Assembly: GCA_021325215.1 (NCBI GenBank)
Contig: JAJPHO010000097.1
Span: forward strand, 49,821 to 113,820
Direction: 5' to 3'
Length of the DNA: 64,000 bases
Source: Alphaproteobacteria bacterium
GTDB lineage: Bacteria > Pseudomonadota > Alphaproteobacteria > Rhodospirillales > Magnetospirillaceae
Shown here: in pieces, positions 19,422 to 28,111 of the stretch
Layout of the letters: each line of letters opens with the position of its first letter
Position numbering within the stretch: position 1 is the stretch's first letter
Notes under the pieces: model-generated
What the model was told of the DNA's origin: nothing
Seen by the model: only the letters and a program-made list of their open reading frames with translations
Database searches by the model: none
Made by a program: the position numbers and the translations under genes

Positions 19422-19897
19422 AAGCTACAATCGCCCTTCTTACCGTTCTCAGCCTGGTTGCCAGCAGCGTCGAAGCCGCTGGCGGACCCAAGCCGAAGAT
19501 CTGCTTCACCCCGGCCGAGGAAAACGCCGAGCAGGTGGTGAGGGCGGGGCTGCGTTTGCGCGAGGGCGCTACCGCCTGTGACGCACGGCCTTACGAGATG
19601 CATACCCAGCCGCTGTGGGACCAGGTCGACCAGAAATACGGTCCGAAGTTCAAGCAGCAGACCGACATCCGCCGCACCGCCTTCACGCGTGAATTCGCCA
19701 AGGACGCCGAGAATAACGAGCGCGCCTGGGACGGCCGCACCGTTCTCTATTTCCGCAATTACCCGCTGTCGCCGGTCTATTGCGCCCAGATCAAGAAGAA
19801 CCTGGAAGACTTCCTGAAGACGGGCTGGCCCGCCTTCACGAAGACAGCCCGCCTCTACCGGTTGCCGGTAGAGGACGACTACAAGCCTTGCGGCTGA
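19418..19897 (+). CDS. Small secreted protein of unknown function behind msrPQ
   Basis: 159 residues with a clear signal peptide (MKATIALLTVLSLVASSVEA). The mature part is ~138 residues with four cysteines (KICFTP, TACDAR, VYCAQI and the C-terminal KPCG), suggesting two disulfides in the periplasm. I do not recognise the family. The ATGA overlap with msrQ argues for co-transcription, so a link to envelope oxidative-damage repair is possible but unproven. Confidence 0.7.
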   Translation: MKATIALLTVLSLVASSVEAAGGPKPKICFTPAEENAEQVVRAGLRLREGATACDARPYEMHTQPLWDQVDQKYGPKFKQQTDIRRTAFTREFAKDAENNERAWDGRTVLYFRNYPLSPVYCAQIKKNLEDFLKTGWPAFTKTARLYRLPVEDDYKPCG

Positions 19898-19903
19898 GGC
19901 TGA

Positions 19904-20593
19904 TTAAGCGCTCTTGCCGCCGTGATGCGACGACCAGGAGATCGGGTCGTGCAGGAACTTGCGGACTTCTTCCAGAGCGGGCTTGTCGAAATAGCCGCCT
20001 TCCTCGGCGACCTCCAGCACGTCCCACCAATTGGCCAGGTAGTGCATCTTGACGCCGATGTCGGCCAGGGTCTTCAGGGCGCCCGGGAAGACGCTGTAGA
20101 AGAACACCACGAAGGTGTGCGCCACTTCGGCTTCCGCCTTGCGCAGGGCCTGGACGAAATTGACCTTCGAGGCGCCGTCCGAGGCCAGATCCTCGACCAG
20201 CAGGACGCGGTCCTTTTCCTTCATATGCCCTTCGATCTGGGCATTGCGGCCGAAGCCCTTGGGCTGCTTGCGCACATAGAGCATCGGCAGCGACAGCTCG
20301 TCCGAGATCCAGGCGGCGTAGGGAATGCCGGCCGTCTCGCCGCCCGCCACCGCGTCCAGGGATTCGAAGCCGATCTCGCGGGTGATGGCGGCGCCGGCCA
20401 GTTCGGTGATCTTGCGGCGGGCGCGCGGGAAGGAGATCACGCGGCGCATGTCGATATAGACCGGGCTGGCCCAGCCGGAGGTCAGGATGTAGGGCTCGTT
20501 CGGGCGGAAATTGACCGCGCCGATTTCCAGGAGGATGCGCGCCGTCGTCAGGCCGGCCTGTTTCTGTTCATTGGTGCGGGAAACCAGTTGCAT
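19904..20593 (-). CDS. pyrE: Orotate phosphoribosyltransferase
   Basis: 229 residues, the longer alphaproteobacterial form. The PRPP-binding loop [14 protein letters not shown] and the upstream [15 protein letters not shown] segment identify it. It converts orotate and PRPP to OMP in pyrimidine biosynthesis. GAAGGAGG sits 8 bases before ATG 20593, a strong ribosome-binding site. It lies on the minus strand, convergent with msrPQ, with about 6 bases between stop codons, and is divergent from the ELM1 gene across a 225-base gap that contains hairpins. Confidence 0.95.
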   Translation of the reverse strand: MQLVSRTNEQKQAGLTTARILLEIGAVNFRPNEPYILTSGWASPVYIDMRRVISFPRARRKITELAGAAITREIGFESLDAVAGGETAGIPYAAWISDELSLPMLYVRKQPKGFGRNAQIEGHMKEKDRVLLVEDLASDGASKVNFVQALRKAEAEVAHTFVVFFYSVFPGALKTLADIGVKMHYLANWWDVLEVAEEGGYFDKPALEEVRKFLHDPISWSSHHGGKSA

Positions 20594-20755
20594 CCTCTAT
20601 GCCTCCTTCGGCGGATCGAGAGCGAGTTTGCGCGGGTATAGGGCCAAAGCGAGAGACGTGCAAGAGCGCGACGCACTAAATCACTATATAGCGAGTCGTC
20701 GCGCTCGGAGGAGCGAAGCGATGACCGAAGGGAATGCAGAGCCGACCCCGGGGGG

Positions 20756-20801
20756 GCGGGGTAGGCTACCCCGCTCGAGCAGGATGCGCCTAAAGCGCAT
20801 C
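20756..20801. other. Two GC-rich hairpins in the pyrE-ELM1 divergent gap
   Basis: Stem 1 is GCGGGGTAG / CTACCCCGC with a one-base loop (20756-20774). Stem 2 is GATGCGC / GCGCATC with loop CTAAA (20783-20801). They lie in the leader of the ELM1-family gene, just before its ATG at 20819, whose own ribosome-binding site is weak. No T tract follows, so termination is unlikely. The rest of the 225-base gap shows nothing further I can name. Confidence 0.5.
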
Positions 20802-20818
20802 GTGCTATAACCTCGGAA

Positions 20819-21766
20819 ATGGATTCTTCTATCTGGGTTCTGGCCGACGACCGGCCAGGCAATGTTTCTCAGGCTCTGGGCGTCGCCGAGGCTCTCGGAA
20901 AACCCTTTATCGTCAAGACCATCCGCTATAATGCGCTGGGCAGGCTGCACAATGCGCTGCGCTCGGCGTCGCGTTTCGGGCTGGAGCATTGGTCGCGCAA
21001 GGGCATCGAGGCCAAGCCGCCGCCGACCCTGGTGATCGCCGCAGGCCGCCGCACCGCGCCGCTGGCGCGCTGGCTGAAAAGACGATACGGCGCCAGGCTG
21101 GTGCAGCTGATGGACCCGGGCTGGCCGGGCCGCGAGCGCTTCGACCTGATCGCGGCGCCGCTGCATGACGAGCTGCCCAAGGCGCCCAACGTTATTCGAA
21201 CCCTCGGCGCCTGTCATCGCGCCACGCCGCAGCTGCTGGCAGCCGAAGGCCAACGCTGGAAGGACCGGCTGCCCGATCTGCCGCGGCCCTGGACTCTGGT
21301 TTCGGTGGGCGGCAGCACGGCGCAGCGCCGCTTCGGCGCGGCCGATGCGCGTGCCTTGATCGAGGGATGCCGTAATCTGCCCGGATCGCTGCTGGTGGTG
21401 ACCAGCCGCCGCACCGGTGCCGAGGCCGAGGCCGCTTTGGCCGAGGCTCTGCCGTCCAATGGCTGGCTGTGCCGTTGGCGGGATCGAGCGGACTCCCCGT
21501 ATCTCGCGCTGCTCGGCCTGGCCGACAGCGTAGTGGTGACCGGCGATTCGATGAGCATGTGCTGCGAGGCCTGCGCCAATGGCGGACCGGTCTTCATCTT
21601 CGCGCCGGAAAGGCTGGCCGAGCCCAAACATGCGGCCCTGCACCAGGCGCTGTATGAGCGGGGCTATGCCCGTCCGCTGGGGGGCGATTCCACACCCTGG
21701 CGCCATCCGCCGCTCAACGCCTCGGGCGAGGTCGCGGCGGAAATTCTTCGGCGCGGCTGGGTTTGA
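20819..21766 (+). CDS. ELM1-family (mitochondrial fission-like) GT-B protein
   Basis: 315 residues. WVLADDRPGNVSQALGVAEALG at the N-terminus and LVQLMDPGWPGRERFDLIAAPLHDEL are the signatures of the ELM1/DUF1022 family, which in plants is tied to mitochondrial fission and in bacteria is common only in alphaproteobacteria. The fold resembles GT-B glycosyltransferases (LVVTSRRTGAEAE, VTGDSMSMCCEAC). Bacterial function is not established. Its leader contains two hairpins. Confidence 0.85.
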   Translation: MDSSIWVLADDRPGNVSQALGVAEALGKPFIVKTIRYNALGRLHNALRSASRFGLEHWSRKGIEAKPPPTLVIAAGRRTAPLARWLKRRYGARLVQLMDPGWPGRERFDLIAAPLHDELPKAPNVIRTLGACHRATPQLLAAEGQRWKDRLPDLPRPWTLVSVGGSTAQRRFGAADARALIEGCRNLPGSLLVVTSRRTGAEAEAALAEALPSNGWLCRWRDRADSPYLALLGLADSVVVTGDSMSMCCEACANGGPVFIFAPERLAEPKHAALHQALYERGYARPLGGDSTPWRHPPLNASGEVAAEILRRGWV

Positions 21767-21877
21767 TCCGGCGCGCAGCACCTATGCGCGGTGCGGTTGT
21801 CTCGACCGCTTGCCAGCCGGCCCGACCCGCTTCACAATGCCGCCCTTCTGCAACACTGTATCCCGTAGGACGCCGTA

Positions 21878-23449
21878 TTGACCCTCGCTGATCTGGCCGA
21901 TCGTCACGTCGGAGCTGGCCATGCCGGAAGGCTGGCGCTGCGCTGGCGTGGCCGCGACGGCCGGCGGCGGGAATTCACCTATGGCGACCTGTCCGCCTTG
22001 AGCGACCGTCTGGCCGGCCACCTGCTCGCCAAGGGTATCAAGCCCGGCGAAACGGTCGGCGTGATGCTGGGCCGCCAGCCGGAAACGGTGGTCGCCGCCC
22101 TCGCCATCTGGAAGGCGGGCGCGCTCTATTGCCCGCTATTCGCCGATCTCGGCCCCGACCTTCTGCGCGCCCGCCTCGAGGTGGCGCAGGTCAAGCTGCT
22201 GATGGCCTGTTCCGACGCGCTCGCCCAGGCGGTGACGCCGCTGCGCGAGGAGGGGGCTTTCTCCCCCATTCTGTGGTCGCTGGGCGACGTGCAGGATCTG
22301 CTCGAAGGCACGCCGCCGGCGCCGGCCGCCAAGCCCGACACCAGCAAGGCCGGGCTGCTGCATTTCACCAGCGGCACCACGGCGCCCCTGTCCGATGCCA
22401 GCGGGCAGCCGCGTGCCATCCTGCATGACGGCCGTTTCGAGGCCCGTCTGGTCGACAGCGCCGTGCAGGCGCTCGGCCTCAAGGCCGAGGATCTGATCTG
22501 GCCGACCAGCGAGCCGGGCTGGGTGGTCTATTCCGCCTTCGGGCTGGTGGCGCCGCTGGCCGTGGGGGCCGCGATCCTGCTCGACGAGCCGCCGCCGACC
22601 CCGACCCGCTGCCTGACCGTGCTGGAAGACGAGCCGATCGACGTCTGGTACACCACGCCCACCATCGTGCGCGGCCTGATGGGCGCCGGCGCCGCCGTCG
22701 CCCGCTCGATCCGGCGGCCCCGTTTGCGTGTCGCCGCGACGGCCGGCGAACCCTTGTCGGCGGATGCGGTGGAATGGGGCGAGCGCGCTCTCGGATGTCC
22801 GTTCCGCGACAATTGGTGGCAGACCGAAACCGGCGGCGTGGTGCTGGCCGGCGATCTTAGCTATCGCCCGCAACCCGGCAGCATGGGCCGTCCGCTGCCC
22901 GGTCTGCGCGTCGAGCTGGCGCGCCGGGACGAGGAGGGCCGCGTCGAATTCCTGCCCGACGGTGCCGCCGGTATCGGCGAGATGGCCGTCCGCCTCGAAG
23001 GCCTGGCGCCCTGGAAGAGCCTGGGCGGCGAGTCCGGCGCTCCGCCCGAGGATGTCGATGGCTGGCACTACACTCACGACATCGCCCGGCGCGACGAGGA
23101 GGGCAATTTCTGGTTCATCGGCCGCGCCGACGAAGTGATCAATCTGTCGGGCCGCCTGGTCGGGCCGTTCGAGGTCGAAGCGGTGCTGATGTCGCATCCG
23201 GCGGTGGCCGAAGCGGGCGTGGTCGGCGGCCCGGACAGCGAGGGACGCGAGCATCTGGTCGCCTTCGTCGGCCTCAATCCCGGTTTCGACCCGGTGCGCG
23301 CCCTGCGCGACGAGCTGCATCTGTTCGCCGTCGAGCATCTGGGCAGCATCCTGGCCCCCGACGATATCCGCTTCGAACTGTGTCTTCCGCGCACTTCCAG
23401 CGGCAAGATCGTCCGCCGCATGCTGAAGGCGCGCATCGCCGAGCCTTGA
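21878..23449 (+). CDS. AMP-forming acyl/acetyl-CoA synthetase-like ligase
   Basis: 523 residues from TTG 21878. The adenylation motifs are present: FTSGTTAP (P-loop-like A3), DNWWQTETGG (A5), YTHDIARRDEEGNFWFIGRADE (A7/A8) and the C-terminal TSSGKIVRRML, with the catalytic Lys of A10. The WWQTETGG motif places it with acetyl- and propionyl-CoA synthetase-like enzymes, though it is shorter than true Acs (~650). It should activate a short carboxylate to its CoA ester. The P-loop departs slightly from the usual TSGTTGxPK form, so activity is likely but not certain. Confidence 0.85.
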   Translation: MTLADLADRHVGAGHAGRLALRWRGRDGRRREFTYGDLSALSDRLAGHLLAKGIKPGETVGVMLGRQPETVVAALAIWKAGALYCPLFADLGPDLLRARLEVAQVKLLMACSDALAQAVTPLREEGAFSPILWSLGDVQDLLEGTPPAPAAKPDTSKAGLLHFTSGTTAPLSDASGQPRAILHDGRFEARLVDSAVQALGLKAEDLIWPTSEPGWVVYSAFGLVAPLAVGAAILLDEPPPTPTRCLTVLEDEPIDVWYTTPTIVRGLMGAGAAVARSIRRPRLRVAATAGEPLSADAVEWGERALGCPFRDNWWQTETGGVVLAGDLSYRPQPGSMGRPLPGLRVELARRDEEGRVEFLPDGAAGIGEMAVRLEGLAPWKSLGGESGAPPEDVDGWHYTHDIARRDEEGNFWFIGRADEVINLSGRLVGPFEVEAVLMSHPAVAEAGVVGGPDSEGREHLVAFVGLNPGFDPVRALRDELHLFAVEHLGSILAPDDIRFELCLPRTSSGKIVRRMLKARIAEP

Positions 23450-23462
23450 AATCGGGCCGGCG

Positions 23463-23520
23463 GGTTCTTACTATGTTGCAGTGCACAAAATAAGAACCGG
23501 GAACGTCCTCTGATCAGAGG
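23463..23520. promoter_or_regulatory. Palindromes in the patatin gene leader
   Basis: An 8 bp inverted repeat GGTTCTTA (23463-23470) / TAAGAACC (23491-23498) brackets a TTGCAGTGCACAA-like stretch. A second perfect 14 bp palindrome CCTCTGATCAGAGG (23507-23520) runs into the Shine-Dalgarno AGAGGAG, 12 bases before the ATG. TGCA-rich sites of this kind resemble PhaR operators near polyhydroxyalkanoate genes, but that is only a resemblance. Confidence 0.45.
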
Positions 23521-23531
23521 AGTGGCTTCTT

Positions 23532-24530
23532 ATGTTTTGGCGGTCCTACACCGCGCCCGGCAAAGGTCCGGTTGCGCTGGCGCTGCAAGGCGGCGGTGCC
23601 TATGGCGCCTTCACCTGGGGCGTGCTCGACCGGCTTTTGCGCGAAGGGGATTTCTTTCCCAGCGCGATGAGCGGGGCTTCGGCCGGCGCGGTCAATGCGA
23701 CACTCGTCGCCTGGGGCCTGATGCAGGGCGGACGCGACGGCGCGCGCGAAATGCTGCGCCGCTTCTGGACCGAGATCGGGCAGAAGGCGCTGCTGAGCCC
23801 GCTAGGCGGCCTGCCCGGCGCCAATCTGCAATTCGATATCTGGACCCGGCTGTTCTCGCCGCAACAGCTCAACCCGCTCAATATCCATCCGCTGCGCGAC
23901 ATCCTGTCGGCGATGATCGATTTCGAGGCGCTGCGCCGTTCGGGCGAGATCGCCTTGTTCCTGTCGGCGACCGATGTCGCCACCGGCGAGCCGCGGGTTT
24001 TCCGGGAAACCGAGGTGTCGCTCGACGTGCTGATGGCCTCGACCTGTCTGCCGCGCATGACCCAGGCGGTCGAGATCGATGGACGCAGCTATTGGGACGG
24101 CGGTTTGTCAGCCAATCCACCGATCCTGCCGCCGGTACTGGAAACCGCCTGTAGAACGCTTCTGGTCGTCAAACTGACGCCGGACGAGGAGCCTGATGTG
24201 CCGACACAGGCTTCGGACATCATGTCACGCTTGCAGCGCATCCTGGTCAACGGCTCGCTGCAGTGCGATCTGGCGGCGCTGAAGGAGATGCGCACTCTGC
24301 TGCATCGCTCGAATCTGTCGTCGGGCGATCTGCGGCGTATCCGTGATCTGACCGTGCGTCAGGTGGCGATCGGACACCGCTTCTTCCTCGACCCCAACGA
24401 CAGCGCGCTGAGTCCGCGCCCGGAAATGCTCGAGCGCCTGTTCGAGGGCGGTGTAGAGGCGGCCGACGCGCTGATCCGTCAGGAGCGCGCGCCGGCCGAA
24501 GAACGCGTACTTACTGCGGGCGGTGCATGA
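23532..24530 (+). CDS. Patatin-like phospholipase
   Basis: 332 residues. LALQGGGAYGAFTWGVLDRLL forms the oxyanion hole, SGASAGAVNA carries the nucleophile Ser of the GxSxG motif, and WDGGLSANPP carries the catalytic Asp of the Ser-Asp dyad. It is a soluble cytoplasmic lipid acyl hydrolase; there is no signal peptide. Bacterial patatins cleave phospholipids or act on stored lipid or PHA granules. Its 3' end overlaps the convergent Spy-like gene by 20 bases. Confidence 0.9.
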   Translation: MFWRSYTAPGKGPVALALQGGGAYGAFTWGVLDRLLREGDFFPSAMSGASAGAVNATLVAWGLMQGGRDGAREMLRRFWTEIGQKALLSPLGGLPGANLQFDIWTRLFSPQQLNPLNIHPLRDILSAMIDFEALRRSGEIALFLSATDVATGEPRVFRETEVSLDVLMASTCLPRMTQAVEIDGRSYWDGGLSANPPILPPVLETACRTLLVVKLTPDEEPDVPTQASDIMSRLQRILVNGSLQCDLAALKEMRTLLHRSNLSSGDLRRIRDLTVRQVAIGHRFFLDPNDSALSPRPEMLERLFEGGVEAADALIRQERAPAEERVLTAGGA

Positions 24531-25035
24531 ACTCGCCGCCGTGACCTTCGTCACCATGGCCGAAGCCATGACGACGCATATGCTCTTCATGCATGCGGTT
24601 GAAGCTGTCCTTCTGAGCATCCGTCAGGCTGTTGTAGAAGGCCTCCAGCGCGGGGCGGGTGCTCTGCAGCATCTGCAGGCGGGCCGACAGCAGCGTCTCT
24701 TCCTTCTGCTCATGCTCCAGCACCGTCGGCTTGGCGTCGGGCTTGGGCGGGGCTTCGGCCAGGCAGGCGGTCTTCTGCTTGGCGGCCGAATCCATCACCG
24801 CCTGGCGCCATTTGGCGAACAGCGGCTTCTGCGCGTCGGTCAGGCTCAGCTTGGTCTCGACATAGGCCAGCTTGGCGGCGGTGCGGGCGGCATGATCCTC
24901 GCACATGCTCTTCTGCATGGCGGCGAAGTCGGGCCGGTGATGCTCGGGATGCTGGGCGTCGGGCGTTTGGGCCATCGCCAGGCCGGCGCAGAACAAAGCG
25001 GCGGTTCCGATAAGAGCGAATTTCTTGGTGATCAT
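24511..25035 (-). CDS. Spy/CpxP-like periplasmic LTXXQ-motif protein
   Basis: 174 residues from ATG 25035, chosen because AGAAGGG precedes it and a signal peptide follows (MITKKFALIGTAALFCAGLA, cleavage at AMA-QT). Two LTxxQ-type motifs are visible as SLTDAQKPLFAKW and SLTDAQKDSFNRM, in an all-helical body that ends in a His-rich tail (GHGDEGHGGEFMHRPQ). Family members are periplasmic chaperones or metal-stress proteins; the His-rich tail suggests metal binding. It runs convergent with the patatin gene. Confidence 0.8.
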   Translation of the reverse strand: MITKKFALIGTAALFCAGLAMAQTPDAQHPEHHRPDFAAMQKSMCEDHAARTAAKLAYVETKLSLTDAQKPLFAKWRQAVMDSAAKQKTACLAEAPPKPDAKPTVLEHEQKEETLLSARLQMLQSTRPALEAFYNSLTDAQKDSFNRMHEEHMRRHGFGHGDEGHGGEFMHRPQ

Positions 25036-25128
25036 GGGTAAACCCTTCTTGTTCGATGGGTTCAACCATAATAGCCGTTCTTTTCGCGCTTATTTCTGCG
25101 CCGGATCAAATGTGTAACAGCAGATTTT

Positions 25129-25944
25129 TCAAAGAGCCGGGACCGCCTGGGCCAGGCGGCCGCCGACGCGGACCGCCTCGACGCGCTTGGCCAGCCCGGT
25201 GCGGTCGTCGGTTTCCACGAATACGCCGCACAAGGTGGCGGGTCCTTCGGCCGGGCTCAGCTTTTCACCCGGCAGCTTGCGGGTGAATTTCAGCACGGCC
25301 GGCTCCTTCTTCATGCCGATCACCGAATCATAATCGCCGCACATGCCGGCATCGGTCTGATAGGCGGTGCCCTTGGGCAGGATCTGGGCGTCGGCGGTCG
25401 GGATGTGGCTGTGGCTGCCGACCACCAGCGAGGCGCGGCCATCGGCATATTGGCCGAGCGCCATCTTTTCGCTCGAGGCTTCGGCATGGACGTCGAGGAT
25501 GGTCGCCTGGACCGAGGCGCCGAGCGGATAGCGCGACAATTCGGCCTCGACCGACGGGAAGGGGTCGTCCAGCGGATCCATGAACAGGCGGCCCATCACC
25601 TGGATCACCAGGATCTTCTTGCCATTGGGCAAAGTGTAGACATTGGCGCCGCGGCCGGGCGTTCCGGCCGGATAATTGCGGGGACGCAGAAGACGCGGCT
25701 GGGAATCGATGTAGGACAGGATTTCCTTCTGGTCCCAGGCATGGTTGCCCAGGGTGATCACGTCGACGCCGCCGGCGAAGAATTCCTCGCACAATTTGCC
25801 GGTTATGCCGAAACCGTGGGCGGCGTTCTCGCCATTCACCACGACGAAATCGAGTTTCAGCGTCTCTCGCAGCTTGGGAACATTTTCCAGTACCGCCTCG
25901 CGTCCCGTCCGGCCCAGCACGTCACCGCAATACAACAATCTCAA
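25129..25944 (-). CDS. YmdB-like metallophosphoesterase (TIGR00282 family)
   Basis: 271 residues. I choose TTG 25944 because it overlaps the upstream stop as TTGA, has GGGAGA upstream, and gives LRLLYCGDVLGRTGR at the N-terminus as in the family. Metal-binding motifs are GDVLGR, NGENA, GNHAWD, the HAE helix and GSHSHIPTAD. YmdB homologues hydrolyse cyclic mononucleotides (2',3'-cNMP/cAMP) with two metals. It is encoded directly after 5-formyl-THF cyclo-ligase and coupled to it. Confidence 0.9.
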   Translation of the reverse strand: MRLLYCGDVLGRTGREAVLENVPKLRETLKLDFVVVNGENAAHGFGITGKLCEEFFAGGVDVITLGNHAWDQKEILSYIDSQPRLLRPRNYPAGTPGRGANVYTLPNGKKILVIQVMGRLFMDPLDDPFPSVEAELSRYPLGASVQATILDVHAEASSEKMALGQYADGRASLVVGSHSHIPTADAQILPKGTAYQTDAGMCGDYDSVIGMKKEPAVLKFTRKLPGEKLSPAEGPATLCGVFVETDDRTGLAKRVEAVRVGGRLAQAVPAL

Positions 25945-26540
25945 GCTTCGATCTCCCAAACGTCCTGTTCCGTGACGATCCAGTCCAGCGGCTGGTCATG
26001 CGTTTCGCGCGGCAGCCCGTCCATTCTCTGCGCCGCATAGCCGATACCGACCGCGATCACCGAGCCGCGCTCACGCAAGCCCGCCAAAGTGCGGTCGTAA
26101 TAACCGCCGCCATATCCCAGCCGTCCGCCGTCGAGGTCGAAGGCCAGCAGCGGCACCAGCAGCAGATCCGGCGTGGCGCGCTCCATCGTCGCGAAGGGAT
26201 GGCGCGTCGCGAACGGACCGTCCTCCAGCGCATCCTCGGGCTTCCAGCGGCGGAATTCCAGTGCCGTCTCCCGCGCCGTCACCGCCGGCAGAGCCAGCGC
26301 GGCGCCCTCTGCCGCCAGCAATGCCAGCAGCGGCGCCACGTCGGCTTCGTCGCCGAGCGAGACATAACCGGCGATCACCCTTGCGTGGCGCCAGGGCAGC
26401 CGGACCATGAAATTGTCGGCGATCAGCAGGCTGGCGCCGGGGCCGGCCTTTTCATGCGCCTTGCGGCGCACATCCCGCGCCAAACTGCGCAGGCCGGCCT
26501 TACCGGATAGGTGAGCGGAGCCGCCTCGGCCGTTGGTCAT
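25941..26540 (-). CDS. 5-formyltetrahydrofolate cyclo-ligase
   Basis: 199 residues from ATG 26540, selected over an upstream in-frame ATG because GGAGGG lies 7 bases before it. The family signature LGYGGGYYDRTLAGL is present, and RRKAHEKAG near the start is the usual substrate-binding region. It converts 5-formyl-THF to 5,10-methenyl-THF using ATP. Its position downstream of 6S RNA and zapA is the same as that of ygfA in E. coli. Confidence 0.92.
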   Translation of the reverse strand: MTNGRGGSAHLSGKAGLRSLARDVRRKAHEKAGPGASLLIADNFMVRLPWRHARVIAGYVSLGDEADVAPLLALLAAEGAALALPAVTARETALEFRRWKPEDALEDGPFATRHPFATMERATPDLLLVPLLAFDLDGGRLGYGGGYYDRTLAGLRERGSVIAVGIGYAAQRMDGLPRETHDQPLDWIVTEQDVWEIEA

Positions 26541-26544
26541 TGAT

Positions 26545-26690
26545 TTCCCTCCGTGGCCTGCCAAAGCAGGTGGGAGCCATGTATCGAGACCACGATCCCG
26601 ACAGGGACAGCCCCCCAGAGTTCAAACATTGGCCCCGGGGAATAATGCGACCTGACGCACCGCGCAGCGCCCGCCCAGGGAATGATTTAG
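26545..26690 (-). ncRNA. ssrS: 6S RNA
   Basis: The 146-base gap between zapA and the cyclo-ligase gene, on the same strand, is where 6S RNA lies in most proteobacteria. The minus-strand transcript can fold into a long rod: GTCAGGT pairs with ACCTGC, GGGGCCAATGT pairs with ACATGGCTCC, and a GC-rich inner arm contains CTCTGGGGGG and GTCCCTG, with bulges between as in 6S. A CCTGC-TTTG-GCAGG hairpin lies at the 3' end. 6S binds sigma70 RNA polymerase. Boundaries are approximate. Confidence 0.7.
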
Positions 26691-27025
26691 GCTTTCTGCA
26701 GCCGTTCTGCAATGGAATCGATGCGGTTGGCCAACTTCTCTATGCCGGCGGCGATCCGGGCGTCGGCTTCCTCGTCGGGAGGGTCGGAGATCGGAGCCGC
26801 GGTGCGCACCGGGGCGGGCGGGGCGCCCTCATGCAGATCGTCGGCGAGGGTCAGGGCGACCATCACCAGCAATTTGGTGTCGGACACCGGGCCGACCGCT
26901 TTCAAAAGATCGCGGGCGCGGCGGTCGATGTCCTGCGACAGGCTGGTCAGCATCGCTTCTTGGCCGGCCTCGCAGGCGATCTCGTAAGCGCGTCCGGCGA
27001 TGGAGATGGCGACGGTAGAACTCAT
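26687..27025 (-). CDS. zapA: Cell division protein ZapA
   Basis: 112 residues. VAISIAGRAYEIACEAGQE and the following ILSQDIDRR-like segment (LTSLSQDIDRRARDLL) are the ZapA N-terminal domain; the C-terminus is a coiled coil (IAAGIEKLANRIDSIAERLQ). ZapA crosslinks FtsZ filaments at the Z ring. The gene overlaps the upstream small coiled-coil gene by four bases and reads into 6S RNA. Confidence 0.92.
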   Translation of the reverse strand: MSSTVAISIAGRAYEIACEAGQEAMLTSLSQDIDRRARDLLKAVGPVSDTKLLVMVALTLADDLHEGAPPAPVRTAAPISDPPDEEADARIAAGIEKLANRIDSIAERLQKA

Positions 27026-27291
27026 GATCCGGTATCCAGCAAGGTCTGCAGACGATCGGCCATGGAATCGAGCCGCCCTTCGACCTGGCGCGCAGCCTGG
27101 TCGAGGCGGGCGTAATCCTGCTTCGTCTGAGTCAGTTCGTCATGGCCGAACAAATCGGGCAGGGCGGAGGATTTGGCGGCTTTCGGGTTGGCGATCGCGG
27201 CGGGCGCCGCGGCAGCGGCCGCTTCCAGCCGGGCAATGGCCTGGTCGAGACGCTCGAGGGCGGCGTCGGTCTTGGCAAAACGCAGGGTCAA
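27022..27291 (-). CDS. Small coiled-coil protein coupled to zapA (DUF4164/ZapB-like)
   Basis: 89 residues, predicted largely helical, with heptad-like regions ALERLDQAIARLEAAAAAAP and TKQDYARLDQAARQVEGRLD. It has no enzymatic motif. Such short coiled-coil proteins are regularly encoded just before zapA in alphaproteobacteria and are thought to act as division-associated partners, but I cannot assign a specific family with certainty. The ATGA overlap with zapA supports a shared transcript. About 134 bases with no clear signal separate it from the divergent purQ. Confidence 0.75.
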   Translation of the reverse strand: MTLRFAKTDAALERLDQAIARLEAAAAAAPAAIANPKAAKSSALPDLFGHDELTQTKQDYARLDQAARQVEGRLDSMADRLQTLLDTGS

Positions 27292-27425
27292 AACGGATAT
27301 CCTTTCTCCCGCTTGTTAAAATTGTAAGGTCGGGTTTTGCACCGCGTCAATCGCTTCGCTCTGGAATCCTGTGACCATAAGGAGTAAACCACGGCGACTC
27401 ATCATTCCGAAGAGGATCTCCCTCC

Positions 27426-28111
27426 TTGCAAGCTGCCGTCATCACCTTCCCCGGCTCCAACTGCGACCGTGATGCCGCAGTGGTGCTCGAGGCCGTTACC
27501 GGCCGCCCGCCCGCCATGATCTGGCACCGCGATACCAACCTTCCCAAGCTCGATCTGATCGTCGTGCCGGGTGGGTTCACTTACGGCGATTATCTGCGTG
27601 TCGGCGCCATGGCCGCCCATTCGCCGATCATGCGCGAAGTGGTCGAGCTGGCCAAAAAGGGCGTCGCCGTGTTCGGCATCTGCAACGGCTTCCAGATCCT
27701 CTGCGAGACCGGCCTGCTGCCGGGCACGCTGATGCGCAATGCCGACCGCAATTTCGTCTGCCGCGATGTCCATCTGCGCGTCGAGACTTCGGACAGCATC
27801 TATACCCGCAAATATAACGCCGGCTCGGTGACCCGCGTTCCGGTGGCGCATGGCGAGGGCAATTACTTCGCCGACCAGGACACCCTGGACCGCCTGGACG
27901 GCGAGGGGCAGGTGGCGTTCCGCTATGTCGACACTTATGGCGCCGAGACCAAGGCCGCCAATCCCAACGGCTCGCAGCGCAACATCGCCGGCATCTTCGA
28001 CAAGAGCCGCCGCATCCTCGGCATGATGCCGCATCCCGAACGCCTGGCCGACGAAAAGGTCGGCGGCACCGATGGCCGCGCCATGTTCGAAAGCCTGCTG
28101 GAGGCGCTGTC

